The position numbers and the translations under genes are program-made. The notes beneath the pieces are model-generated. The model was not told where the DNA came from. It searched no databases and saw nothing but the letters and a program-made list of their open reading frames with translations. Below, piece after piece: positions 1-5,908 of a stretch of 5,908 nt of DNA (positions are counted from its first letter, which is position 1; each line of letters starts with the position of its first letter). Origin of the DNA: Acidimicrobiia bacterium (lineage in GTDB: Bacteria > Actinomycetota > Acidimicrobiia > Acidimicrobiales > Acidimicrobilacustridaceae); contig VERC01000160.1 of NCBI GenBank assembly GCA_018882825.1, positions 1-5,908 on the forward strand, written 5' to 3'.

Positions 1-345
1 GGTCTGCACCGTCCGGGCCAGGGCATCGGGATCGAACTCGACGTCGTCGTTCACCATCCACAGCGCATCGGCGCCTCGCTCGATGGCCAACTGCGCCCCG
101 ACGGCCATGGCGCGGGCCCAGTAGAGGTCGCCGGCCGGGTTGCGATGCACGACCACCTGTGGGAACTCGTCGGCGATCGCCTCGGCCGTGCCGTCCGACG
201 AGCCGTCGTCGACGAGCACCACCTGTGCCATCGTCCAGCCCTCGGCGCGCTGGGCGGCGAGCGACCGCAGACAGCGCAGGGTGGCCTCTCGTCGGTTGTG
301 GCTGGCGATGACCGCCCACACGGGCGATCCGGTCTCCTCGTTCAC
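1..345 (-). CDS. Family 2 glycosyltransferase, N-terminal part (3' end outside window)
   Basis: Predicted to transfer a sugar from a nucleotide-sugar donor to a growing surface glycan at the cytoplasmic face of the membrane. The 115 residues in the window carry the GT-A nucleotide-binding half. The first beta strand and alpha helix are VWAVIASHNRREATLRCL (residues 9-26). DDGSSDGT (46-53) is the donor-binding turn. GDLYWARAM (72-80) precedes the acidic site WMVNDDV (96-102), where NDD takes the place of the DxD metal site. An NDD site after a GD/GNLYW segment is seen in rhamnosyltransferase-like GT2 enzymes, but the donor cannot be assigned here. The start is GTG at 345: the frame is open back to a TGA at 450-448, and this is the only ATG/GTG/TTG codon in that interval. 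A GAAGGG lies about 15 nt upstream, a long Shine-Dalgarno spacing. The gene diverges from the plus-strand block. The family call is secure; the acceptor-binding half is not visible. Confidence 0.9.
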   Translation of the reverse strand, partial: MNEETGSPVWAVIASHNRREATLRCLRSLAAQRAEGWTMAQVVLVDDGSSDGTAEAIADEFPQVVVHRNPAGDLYWARAMAVGAQLAIERGADALWMVNDDVEFDPDALARTVQT

Positions 346-513
346 GTCGTCGAGGACCGACCCTTCATCGGCGCGAACATGAGGAGTGGACGCGTCACGT
401 CCACACCATAGACCGAACCGGGTTCGGCCGGGCCGACCGGAACTCCGTCACCCTCGTGCGACCGATGACGCCGCGGCTCGCTGCGCGGGAGGCATCTCCT
501 AGGGTCGACGGCG
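346..513. promoter_or_regulatory. Divergent intergenic region with candidate promoters and an inverted repeat
   Basis: This 168-bp gap separates the leftward glycosyltransferase from the rightward nucleotidyltransferase gene, so it should hold both promoters. Leftward, TATGGT (410 to 405, minus strand) fits a TAnnnT -10 box, with no convincing -35. Just upstream of it lies the near-perfect inverted repeat CCGAACC-G-GGTTCGG (413-427), placed like an operator over the promoter. Rightward, TAGGGT (500-505) fits a -10 box 8 nt before the ATG at 514, which would give a leaderless or nearly leaderless transcript. These are short matches read by eye in GC-rich DNA and are tentative. Confidence 0.3.
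413..427. repeat. Inverted repeat, possible operator
   Basis: Seven-base arms CCGAACC (413-419) and GGTTCGG (421-427) flank a single central G. The site lies directly upstream of the candidate -10 box (410 to 405, minus strand) of the leftward glycosyltransferase. A one-base centre cannot form an RNA hairpin with full arms, so a protein-binding site would be more natural than a terminator. Chance occurrence in GC-rich sequence is not excluded, and no regulator gene is in the window. Confidence 0.3.
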
Positions 514-1794
514 ATGACGCAGTGGTTCCGACTGGATGGCCACCGGCAACGCGCCGTCGGGACCGCTCGACTCCCGGTGGGGACCGACGAGGACTGGATC
601 CTCGCCGCGCTCCATCGAGACGACACGGGAGCGGCGGCGTGGTCGCGCGTCCGCCGCACCTTCGACGTGCTGGGGCTGCCCGACGGCCATGAGCGCCTGG
701 TTCCACTGCTGTACGAGACGGTGGCGCGCACCTCCCCGGGGGATCCGCTCCTGCCCGAGTTGGGTCGGGGTCGTCTGCTGCGACTGACCGATCGTCGCCG
801 ACTCCTCGACGCGGTGGTGCCGGTGATCGGGGCGCTGGTCGACGAGGGCATCGAGGTGATGGTGCTGAAGGGCGCCGCCCTGGCCGACGTGTACGAATCG
901 CCGGCCCATCGACCGATGGTCGACGTCGACCTGCTGGTGCCACCGCGATCCCTTCCGCAGGTCGTCGACATCCTCACCCGCAACGGGCTCCGGGCCGATG
1001 AGGACGTGCTGCAGCCGGTGAAGGTGGCCTGTCGCCACTCCGCGGCGTTCGTTCCGATCGACGGGGCGATCGGCACCATCGACCTGCACTGGATGGCCTC
1101 GCCCCAACTGGCGCCGGCCGGTGTGGCCAGGGCCCAGTGGCGTCGCCCGTGGTACCTCGAACTGTCCGACGACGAGTTCTGGACGCGGGCCCGTGCGATC
1201 GAGTTCGAGGGCGTCGCCGTCATGGCACCCTCGATGACCGATCTGTTGTTGCTCTCGGTGCTCCACGGCACGCGGTTCGGCATCGCCGACGACACCCGGT
1301 GGGCCGTCGACGCGGTCACCATCCTGCGTCGTCGGGGCGGGGAGGTCGACTGGGACCTGTTCGTGGAGCAGGCGACGCGACGTCACGTGGGGACCGTGAC
1401 GGCCGCGGCCCTCGACTACCTGTCCGAGCGGATCCTCCCGGTCGCCACTTCGGAGTCGATCCCGGCCGGGGTGGTCGACCGACTGCGGTCATCCCCTGCG
1501 ACGGTGCGCGAGCGGGTGGTCGATCGCCTGAGCGCGTGGGAGAACTCGATGCGCCCGGGCCACCCCCGACTGGCGGTGGACATCGGTGTCCGACACCTCG
1601 CCTTCACCGCCACCGAGCCGCTGGGCCTCACGGTGCGCTCGTTCCCGTGGTTCGTCGCTCTCTGGGTCGGTGTCGAACGGCCTCGCCAGTTGCCCGCCCT
1701 GCGCGGCCGACTGCGCTCGAGGTTGCGTCGAGCGGTCGGGCCGTCGGCCGGTCGCACGGGAGGCACCGTGGTCACCGACCAGCCGTCATCATGA
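514..1794 (+). CDS. Nucleotidyltransferase-fold family protein (NTP_transf_5-like)
   Basis: A 426-residue soluble protein with the hallmarks of the uncharacterised nucleotidyltransferase family (Pfam NTP_transf_5), often found in exopolysaccharide and peptide-modification loci. The probable active site is VMVLKGAAL (115-123, LKG at 118-120), then R133, then MVDVDLLV (135-142) with the acidic pair D137/D139, a likely metal site. IDLHW (189-193) matches the family's DLHW segment. The helical part at about 239-290 contains LLLLSVLHG with H251, then RWAVDAVTIL with D266 and DWDLF. The last 100 residues are Arg-rich without a recognised domain. No signal peptide or membrane segment is evident. The ATG at 514 has only AGGG (501-504) as a weak ribosome site; GTG 577 is an alternative start. 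The stop overlaps the next gene as ATGA, implying co-translation. The family is known; the substrate and even the catalytic activity are not. Confidence 0.85.
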   Translation: MTQWFRLDGHRQRAVGTARLPVGTDEDWILAALHRDDTGAAAWSRVRRTFDVLGLPDGHERLVPLLYETVARTSPGDPLLPELGRGRLLRLTDRRRLLDAVVPVIGALVDEGIEVMVLKGAALADVYESPAHRPMVDVDLLVPPRSLPQVVDILTRNGLRADEDVLQPVKVACRHSAAFVPIDGAIGTIDLHWMASPQLAPAGVARAQWRRPWYLELSDDEFWTRARAIEFEGVAVMAPSMTDLLLLSVLHGTRFGIADDTRWAVDAVTILRRRGGEVDWDLFVEQATRRHVGTVTAAALDYLSERILPVATSESIPAGVVDRLRSSPATVRERVVDRLSAWENSMRPGHPRLAVDIGVRHLAFTATEPLGLTVRSFPWFVALWVGVERPRQLPALRGRLRSRLRRAVGPSAGRTGGTVVTDQPSS

Positions 1795-2627
1795 ACGACG
1801 TCGACTCCCTCCTCGCTGGTATTCCCCCAGCGAACCGCCTGCTGCTCGTCGCCGCTCTCGGCGACGCGGAACCAGCCCGGAGAGCGTGGTCCGCATGGCG
1901 CTGCAGTGTCGACTTCGACGAGATCGACGGTACGTCGAGTCGACTGGTGCCGATGCTGGCGCGGCGAACCGACGTCATCGATCCCGACGACCCGGTGACC
2001 GGTCGCGTCCGAGGTCTCTATCGCCGGGCCTGGGCCGCCAACGAGCGAGCGTTCGCCGCGGCCGAGGTGGCCTGCGCCGGTCTGGCGACGGCCCGGGTCG
2101 AGGTGCTGCACGTCGAAGCGCTGCCGTTGGCCACGCTGCTGGGCGACAACGGCGTGCGTCCACTGTGGGACGTCGACGTCTGCGTCTCGCGGCGTTCGAT
2201 GCGCACTGCACTCGACGTGCTGGGTCGGCTCGGATGGCGCGAGGCTCCGCGTCGGACGATGGCCCGCTGGCAACGGTGGCCCCGTCACCTCGTGCGCGCC
2301 GACGCCCGTCTGCGTCTGATCGAGCAGCGACCGTGGCCGGGCGCCGACCCGAGCGCGTGGTCCCGGGCGGTGTCGACCTCGCAGTCGGGTGTCCGCCTGC
2401 TCGGTCCCCGCGATGCATTGGTGCACGCCGCCGTCCGCTCACAGCAGCACTGGCAGCCTCCCGGCGGCTACTGGGTGGCCGATCTCGTTCGCACGGCCGC
2501 TGCGCTCGGCCATGCGGACGTCGGCGGGGTCCTCGACGATCCCGAGGTGCTCGGTTGCGCCGAGTCGCATCGGGCGATCGACACGCTGACCTCGGCGGTG
2601 GTCGTCGCCGACCGCATCCTGGGCTGA
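1791..2627 (+). CDS. Diverged nucleotidyltransferase-like protein, partner of the preceding gene
   Basis: A 278-residue protein that looks like a distant paralogue of its upstream neighbour. The stretch VEVLHVEALPLATLL (103-117) followed by RPLWDVDVCV (123-132) lines up with VMVLKGAAL and RPMVDVDLLV of the neighbour. The arginine and acidic pair (D127, D129) are kept, but LKG is replaced by LHV. The DLHW segment is replaced by RLIEQRPW (175-182). The later helical segment ALVHAAVRSQQHW (219-231) and YWVADLVRTA (237-246, D241) match the neighbour's H251 and D266 region. The N-terminal helical region is shorter, and the Arg-rich C-terminal tail is missing. The start ATG at 1791 overlaps the upstream TGA (1792-1794) as ATGA, typical of translational coupling; there is no well-spaced Shine-Dalgarno, since GGGAGG at 1758-1763 is 27 nt away. 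It could be a low-activity or non-catalytic subunit. Coding status is secure; the function is unknown. Confidence 0.8.
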   Translation: MNDVDSLLAGIPPANRLLLVAALGDAEPARRAWSAWRCSVDFDEIDGTSSRLVPMLARRTDVIDPDDPVTGRVRGLYRRAWAANERAFAAAEVACAGLATARVEVLHVEALPLATLLGDNGVRPLWDVDVCVSRRSMRTALDVLGRLGWREAPRRTMARWQRWPRHLVRADARLRLIEQRPWPGADPSAWSRAVSTSQSGVRLLGPRDALVHAAVRSQQHWQPPGGYWVADLVRTAAALGHADVGGVLDDPEVLGCAESHRAIDTLTSAVVVADRILG

Positions 2628-2768
2628 GTCCCCGGGCCCGGCGCGGGCGGGTCCCGACGAGCCGATCGGGCGCCGAGTCCGGAGCGGAATCGGGCACCGG
2701 CGCCATCCACCGCGACAAACATTGGGGTCGACACTCAGTAGATACGTGCTGACACGAATCGTCATGGG
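2628..2768 (+). promoter_or_regulatory. Intergenic region with GC-rich inverted repeats between the two gene pairs
   Basis: This 141-bp gap separates the nucleotidyltransferase pair from the sulfotransferase pair. Several inverted repeats occur: GCCCG/CGGGC (2636-2640 and 2644-2648), CCCGA/TCGGG (2653-2657 and 2666-2670), and GGCGCCG/CGGCGCC (2669-2675 and 2698-2704). None is followed by a T run, so any terminator would be of the GC-only kind. The last 60 bases are more AT-rich, with TTGGGG (2722-2727) and TAGATA (2739-2744), but their 11-bp spacing is too short for a standard promoter. The downstream pair may therefore have its own promoter or be read through; the sequence does not decide. 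Confidence 0.3.
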
Positions 2769-3653
2769 GTGGAACCCAGTTCGAGTCCAGCGCCGGCCGC
2801 CCGAGGCCCGGTCCACCCGAGCGGGCGGACCGGGCCGTGGCCGCCCGACTTCCTCATCCTCGGCGCGCAGAAGTGCGGCACCACCTCGCTCGCCACCTCC
2901 CTCCGTTCGCACCCGGACGTGTTCGTGCCCCGGCTCAAGGAGGCGCACCACTTCGGATCGGTGGACGACGCCGACGTCGGTGGGGAGGCGTACCGGAGGT
3001 TCTTCTCGGGTTGGGACGGACAGCGTCTGGTGGGGGAGGCGACACCGGGGTACCTCTTCCGTCCCGAGAGCGCGCGGCAGATCTGCCGGTTCCTGCCCGA
3101 GGTCAAGGGGATCGTGCTGCTGCGCGATCCGGTCGATCGCGCGTACTCGGCCTACTGGAACGGTCGGCGGATCGGTCGTGTCGCACAGGGGTTCTCCGAG
3201 GCGATCGACACCGAGTTGCAGGACGGGCATCTCTCCCGAGGTTGGTTCGACGATCTCGTCGCCCGCGGGCACTACGTCGAGCAGTTGCAGCGGTTCTTCG
3301 ACGCCGGTTTCGACCGCGAGCGCCTCCTGGTCGTGTTCTTCGAGGAGATGGTGGCCGATGAGGACGCCGTGCTCCGCGACGTGCAGGTCTTCCTCGGGGT
3401 CGAGGTCCGCCCTCTCGGACTTCCCCACGAGAACCGCTCCCGACGCAGTTGGCTCCCGGCACGGGTCCGATCCGCACTCTCGCCCCACTTCCGCACCCGG
3501 TGGGCACGGTCGGTCGAGCATCTGACGCGTCGATCCTGGGATCCACCCCCGATGGACGAGGCGGACCGCGCTCGATTGTCGGAGCACTTCCGCCCGTGGA
3601 ACGAGCGTCTCGCCGAGATGCTCGGGCGCGAGCTCCCCGGCTGGGGTCGGTGA
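2769..3653 (+). CDS. PAPS-dependent sulfotransferase, first of a tandem pair
   Basis: A 294-residue enzyme predicted to move sulfate from PAPS to a hydroxyl or amine, probably on a glycan. PDFLILGAQKCGTTSL (26-41) is the 5'-phosphosulfate loop with K35. KEAHHF (57-62) matches the KE..FF-type motif of heparan sulfate 3-O- and N-sulfotransferases, so E58 is a candidate catalytic base by analogy. GEATPGYL (89-96) and LLRDPVDRAYSAYW (117-130, R119 and S127) form the 3'-phosphate site. RGHYVEQL (166-173) and the PGW-type end complete the fold. Length is normal for a single-domain bacterial member; no signal or membrane segment is seen, so it should be cytoplasmic. The GTG start at 2769 is the only option after the in-frame TAG at 2739; no clear ribosome site precedes it. 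The Pro/Ser-rich first 20 residues are absent from the paralogue. The stop is 4 bp before the next gene. Family certain, acceptor unknown. Confidence 0.93.
   Translation: MEPSSSPAPAARGPVHPSGRTGPWPPDFLILGAQKCGTTSLATSLRSHPDVFVPRLKEAHHFGSVDDADVGGEAYRRFFSGWDGQRLVGEATPGYLFRPESARQICRFLPEVKGIVLLRDPVDRAYSAYWNGRRIGRVAQGFSEAIDTELQDGHLSRGWFDDLVARGHYVEQLQRFFDAGFDRERLLVVFFEEMVADEDAVLRDVQVFLGVEVRPLGLPHENRSRRSWLPARVRSALSPHFRTRWARSVEHLTRRSWDPPPMDEADRARLSEHFRPWNERLAEMLGRELPGWGR
3077..3142 (+). repeat. Perfect 66-bp repeat, copy in the first sulfotransferase
   Basis: This segment is identical base for base to 3918-3983 in the second sulfotransferase. It covers the codons from the QICRFLP segment through the RDPVDR part of the 3'-phosphate-binding motif. 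The first mismatch after it (G at 3143, C at 3984) is synonymous, and ten more identical bases follow. Flanking parts of the two genes differ much more, including at silent positions. Confidence 0.9.
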
Positions 3654-3657
3654 GCGG

Positions 3658-4494
3658 ATGCCGACGCGCACCGGCCCGTGGCCGCCCGACTTCCTCATCC
3701 TCGGCGCCGAGAAGTGTGCGACCACCTCGTTGGCCAGCGCCCTTCGTGCGCATCCGCAGGTGTTCATCCCCCGCCGCAAGGAAGCCCACCACTTCGGGTC
3801 GGTGGACGACGCCGAGGTGAGCGGCGACTCGTATCGACGGTTCTTCGCCGGCTGGGATGGCCAGCCCGTGGTGGGGGAGGCGACTCCTCACTATCTCTCC
3901 TGGGACCGCAGCGCCGAGCAGATCTGCCGGTTCCTGCCCGAGGTCAAGGGGATCGTGCTGCTGCGCGATCCGGTCGATCGCGCCTACTCGGCCTTCTGGC
4001 ACGGGCGACGGGCCGGGGAGTTGAACGACGGCTTCACCCGCGCCATCGACAGGGAACTCGTGGATGGTCGTTCCTCGTCACAGTGGTTCCATGATCTCGT
4101 CGCCCGCGGGCGGTACGCCGAGCAGGTGGGTCGGTATCTCGATCTCGGCTTCGACCGGGAGCGCCTCCTCGTCGTGTTCTACGAGGAGATGGTCGCCGAT
4201 GAGGCCGCGGCACTGTCCACCGTGCAGGAGATGCTGGGTGTCGCGCCCATCGTGACCTCCCTTCCGCGCCAGAACCGGGCGCGCACCAGTTGGCTCCCGC
4301 GGCGAGTCCGCACCCTGGTGTCCTCCCGTTCCCTCTCCATGTGGGCGCGGGTCGTCGAACGCGTCACGGGGCGGGCGTTCACGCCACCGCCGATGGATCC
4401 CTCGGATCGTGCCCGACTGAACGAGTACTACCGTCCCCACAACGAGCGACTGGCCGAGTTGCTGGGCCGGGATCTCCCCGGATGGGGTCGGTGA
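3658..4494 (+). CDS. PAPS-dependent sulfotransferase, second of a tandem pair
   Basis: A 278-residue paralogue of the preceding enzyme. It aligns without gaps from TGPWPPDF to the last residue (274 positions, about 188 identical, near 69% by hand count). PDFLILGAEKCATTSL (10-25, K19) is the phosphosulfate loop, with Ala21 where the first copy has Gly. KEAHHF (41-46, E42) is the probable catalytic segment. GEATPHYL (73-80) and LLRDPVDRAYSAFW (101-114, R103 and S111) bind the nucleotide. Differences between copies cluster at 79-84, 115-120 and 193-230, regions more likely to contact the acceptor, so the two may sulfate different positions or sugars (inference). The ATG at 3658 lies 4 bp after the upstream stop, with a purine-rich GGTGAGCGG just before it, so the pair should be co-transcribed. 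The 3' end meets the convergent fusion gene 28 bp away. Confidence 0.93.
   Translation: MPTRTGPWPPDFLILGAEKCATTSLASALRAHPQVFIPRRKEAHHFGSVDDAEVSGDSYRRFFAGWDGQPVVGEATPHYLSWDRSAEQICRFLPEVKGIVLLRDPVDRAYSAFWHGRRAGELNDGFTRAIDRELVDGRSSSQWFHDLVARGRYAEQVGRYLDLGFDRERLLVVFYEEMVADEAAALSTVQEMLGVAPIVTSLPRQNRARTSWLPRRVRTLVSSRSLSMWARVVERVTGRAFTPPPMDPSDRARLNEYYRPHNERLAELLGRDLPGWGR
3918..3983 (+). repeat. Perfect 66-bp repeat, copy in the second sulfotransferase
   Basis: Identical partner of 3077-3142, offset by 841 bp. A second, shorter perfect match between the genes spans 32 bp at 3676-3707 (partner 2835-2866), over the PWPPDFLILGA segment. Both lie within the ungapped tandem duplication 2829-3653 and 3670-4494. 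Confidence 0.9.
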
Positions 4495-4522
4495 CGTCGC
4501 CCGGTTCGGGACCCGAGCAGTC
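4495..4522. other. Short convergent intergenic gap
   Basis: Only 28 bp separate the stops of two convergent genes. The gap contains CCCG-GTT-CGGG (4500-4510) and the overlapping near-palindrome TCGGG-A-CCCGA (4506-4516). The stems are short and lack a T run, so a bidirectional terminator cannot be claimed; transcription from each side may run into the other gene. Confidence 0.3.
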
Positions 4523-5908
4523 TCACGGATCGACGAACACGGCGAGATCGGAGATCTCGAGCAGTCGCCGGGGCAGGGCGGGTCGCAGGCGCGAGATGGC
4601 GGCCCGTACCTCGGGCAGCCTCCGGTCGTGGAACACGACGGTCGCACCCGGGGCCAGGTGCGGGGCCCACGAACCGAAGTCCTCCAGCACGGCCTCGGTG
4701 GAATGCCAGCCGTCGATGAAGAGGAGACCGACGGGTGGGCCGTCGTAGTGCGCAGCGGCATCCACGCTGCGCTCGACGACCTCCACGACGTTGTCGAGTC
4801 GCCACCGGGCCATGTTCCGGCGGAAGTGGGTGAGGGAGTCGACCGGGAGGTTCTTCTCCACCAACGACATTCCGCCGGTATGGGGATCCACGGCGTGGAC
4901 CGGTCTATCCCGGCGGCACCCCAGAGCCAGTGCCGTCGTCGAACGCCCCTCCCAACTGCCGATCTCGACGATCGCCCGGCCGGGCGGCATCTGCGCGGCG
5001 AGCGTGTGGAGGACGAGCGCCTCGGCCCGTGTCAGCGCGCCGCCGACATCACGGATGCGTCGCCAGTCCCTCCGGAATCGGAGGGTGGCCGGGAAGCGCG
5101 ACGGGGGATCGGGGCGGCTCGCGACCCGACGGCCGAGCTCCCGGGGGACGCACCGCAGACCTCGGAGTCGTTGCCAACGTCGTGTCGCCCGCCACCGCAG
5201 CACCCAGCGCCAATGTGACGAGAACGGAGCGAGAGGGAGCAGCAGCGAGCACTTGACCACGTCCTCGATGACCTGTCCGTCACGGGGCCAGCCCCGGAGC
5301 CGCCCTATCCAGTAGACGCGATTGAGATTCCGCCAGCTCTCCCTCCATCGGAGCCGGCCGTGGGCCTGGGGATCGTCTCGCTGCGTGTAGCGGACGATCG
5401 CCGACTCCGCCCACGTGAACGTCGCGCCGTCGATCTGGGCCCGTACGAAGAACTCCTCTTCATCGCCACCGCCGCTGATGTCGGCCTCGAAGCCGCCGAT
5501 GCGCGCCCATGCGGCGCGTCGGACTCCACAGTTGGCTCCCCACGGGTTCGGAAGACCCCAGTCGAAGCAGGTGCGGGTGTCGGGAAGCGCCGCTTCTCCG
5601 GTCAACTCGCCGTGATGGTTCACGGGTCGCAGTGCTCCACCGACCAGATCCGCGAAGGCGAGATGCTTCACCAACTCGTCGATCCATCCGGGTTCGATCT
5701 CGTCGTCGGCGTCGCACAGCAGCACCAGCGGTGCGTCGGTGGCGGCGATCCCCGCGTTGCGGGCCCGATTCACGCCTCGCCGGGGTTCGAGCACGATCCG
5801 CACCCGGTCCTCGCCCGCCGTGGCCGCCTGCATCACGTCGAGGGTGGCGTCGGTCGACCCGTTGTCGACGAGCACGAGTTCCACCGAGTCGTCGCGATCG
5901 TTCAGCAC
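4523..5908 (-). CDS. GT2 glycosyltransferase fused to a SAM-dependent methyltransferase (5' end outside window)
   Basis: The 461 residues visible hold two domains. Numbering starts at the window edge; the usual first beta strand of GT2 is missing, so roughly 20 or more residues lie outside. Domain 1 (about 1-250) is GT2: VELVLVDNGSTD (9-20), RGVNRARNAGI (44-54), LLCDADDEIEPGW (63-75) with the D66-A-D68 metal site, and GGGDEEEFFVRA (146-157) in the catalytic-base region. Domain 2 (about 290-461) is a class I methyltransferase of the Methyltransf_24 type: the SAM loop VEIGSWEGRST (314-324), HAVDPHTGG (338-346) with acidic D341, LLFIDGWHSTEAVLEDF (395-411) and ATVVFHDRR (422-430). The FIDG.H and HD pair resembles CmcI-like, metal-assisted methyltransferases. 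An Arg/Trp-rich linker (about 240-290) joins them. The protein may add a sugar and then methylate it or its neighbour (inference). It shares its strand with the left-edge glycosyltransferase and converges on the sulfotransferases. Confidence 0.88.
   Translation of the reverse strand: MLNDRDDSVELVLVDNGSTDATLDVMQAATAGEDRVRIVLEPRRGVNRARNAGIAATDAPLVLLCDADDEIEPGWIDELVKHLAFADLVGGALRPVNHHGELTGEAALPDTRTCFDWGLPNPWGANCGVRRAAWARIGGFEADISGGGDEEEFFVRAQIDGATFTWAESAIVRYTQRDDPQAHGRLRWRESWRNLNRVYWIGRLRGWPRDGQVIEDVVKCSLLLPLAPFSSHWRWVLRWRATRRWQRLRGLRCVPRELGRRVASRPDPPSRFPATLRFRRDWRRIRDVGGALTRAEALVLHTLAAQMPPGRAIVEIGSWEGRSTTALALGCRRDRPVHAVDPHTGGMSLVEKNLPVDSLTHFRRNMARWRLDNVVEVVERSVDAAAHYDGPPVGLLFIDGWHSTEAVLEDFGSWAPHLAPGATVVFHDRRLPEVRAAISRLRPALPRRLLEISDLAVFVDP

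Noticed and set aside
342..1386. Two long minus-strand open frames (342-1322 and 499-1386)
   Set aside because: They oppose the nucleotidyltransferase gene, which has clear family motifs, and their own translations show only Arg/Ser-rich sequence. One also runs over the divergent promoter region.
1758..1770. GGGAGG followed at ideal spacing by GTG, resembling a gene start
   Set aside because: The GTG at 1768 is in the frame of the upstream gene and would encode only eight residues before its stop.
1137..1790. Upstream extension of the second nucleotidyltransferase-like frame
   Set aside because: The frame is open back to 1137 but the translation there is Arg/Gly/Pro-rich and overlaps the conserved first gene. 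The ATG at 1791 in the ATGA overlap is the natural start.
2636..2704. Rho-independent terminator after the nucleotidyltransferase pair
   Set aside because: Stems are 5-7 bp and no T tract follows, so I list the inverted repeats without calling a terminator.
2439..3779. A 446-codon open frame on the minus strand across the first sulfotransferase
   Set aside because: It is antisense to the clearly conserved sulfotransferase and nucleotidyltransferase-like genes, has low-complexity composition and no recognisable motif. Long antisense frames are expected in GC-rich coding DNA.
4500..4516. Bidirectional terminator between the convergent genes
   Set aside because: CCCG-GTT-CGGG gives only a 4-bp stem, and the TCGGG-A-CCCGA repeat has no room for a loop; no T tract on either strand.

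Overview
The window is uniformly GC-rich, with strong G/C preference at third codon positions and GTG starts in places. This fits a high-GC actinomycete; an Acidimicrobiia-type marine or soil lineage is plausible but unproven, because no rRNA or diagnostic housekeeping gene is present. All six genes look like parts of a surface-glycan or exopolysaccharide locus. No tRNA, CRISPR array, insertion sequence or phage gene was seen.

Layout. At the left edge (345 to 1, minus strand) is the N-terminal part of a family 2 glycosyltransferase (GT2) that runs off the window. A 168-bp divergent intergenic region follows. Four plus-strand genes come next. Two are nucleotidyltransferase-fold proteins (514-1794 and 1791-2627) that overlap by ATGA and look like diverged paralogues. 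After a 141-bp gap rich in inverted repeats come two tandem sulfotransferases (2769-3653 and 3658-4494), 4 bp apart and about 69% identical by hand count. At the right (4523-5908, minus strand, 5' end outside the window) is a fusion of a GT2 domain with a class I SAM-dependent methyltransferase domain, convergent with the second sulfotransferase.

How the genes may work together (inference): the glycosyltransferases add sugars to a growing glycan, the methyltransferase half of the fusion may cap or decorate it, and the sulfotransferase pair transfers sulfate from PAPS to glycan hydroxyls or amines. The two nucleotidyltransferase-like proteins belong to a poorly characterised family that often occurs in polysaccharide loci, so their role is open. 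The four plus-strand genes form two paralogous pairs between minus-strand glycosyltransferase genes, which looks like a module set into a glycosylation locus.

Most notable points: the nucleotidyltransferase pair, whose second copy has lost the LKG motif but keeps the DVD acidic pair; a 66-bp stretch of perfect nucleotide identity between the sulfotransferase copies, suggesting gene conversion; and the GT2-methyltransferase fusion.
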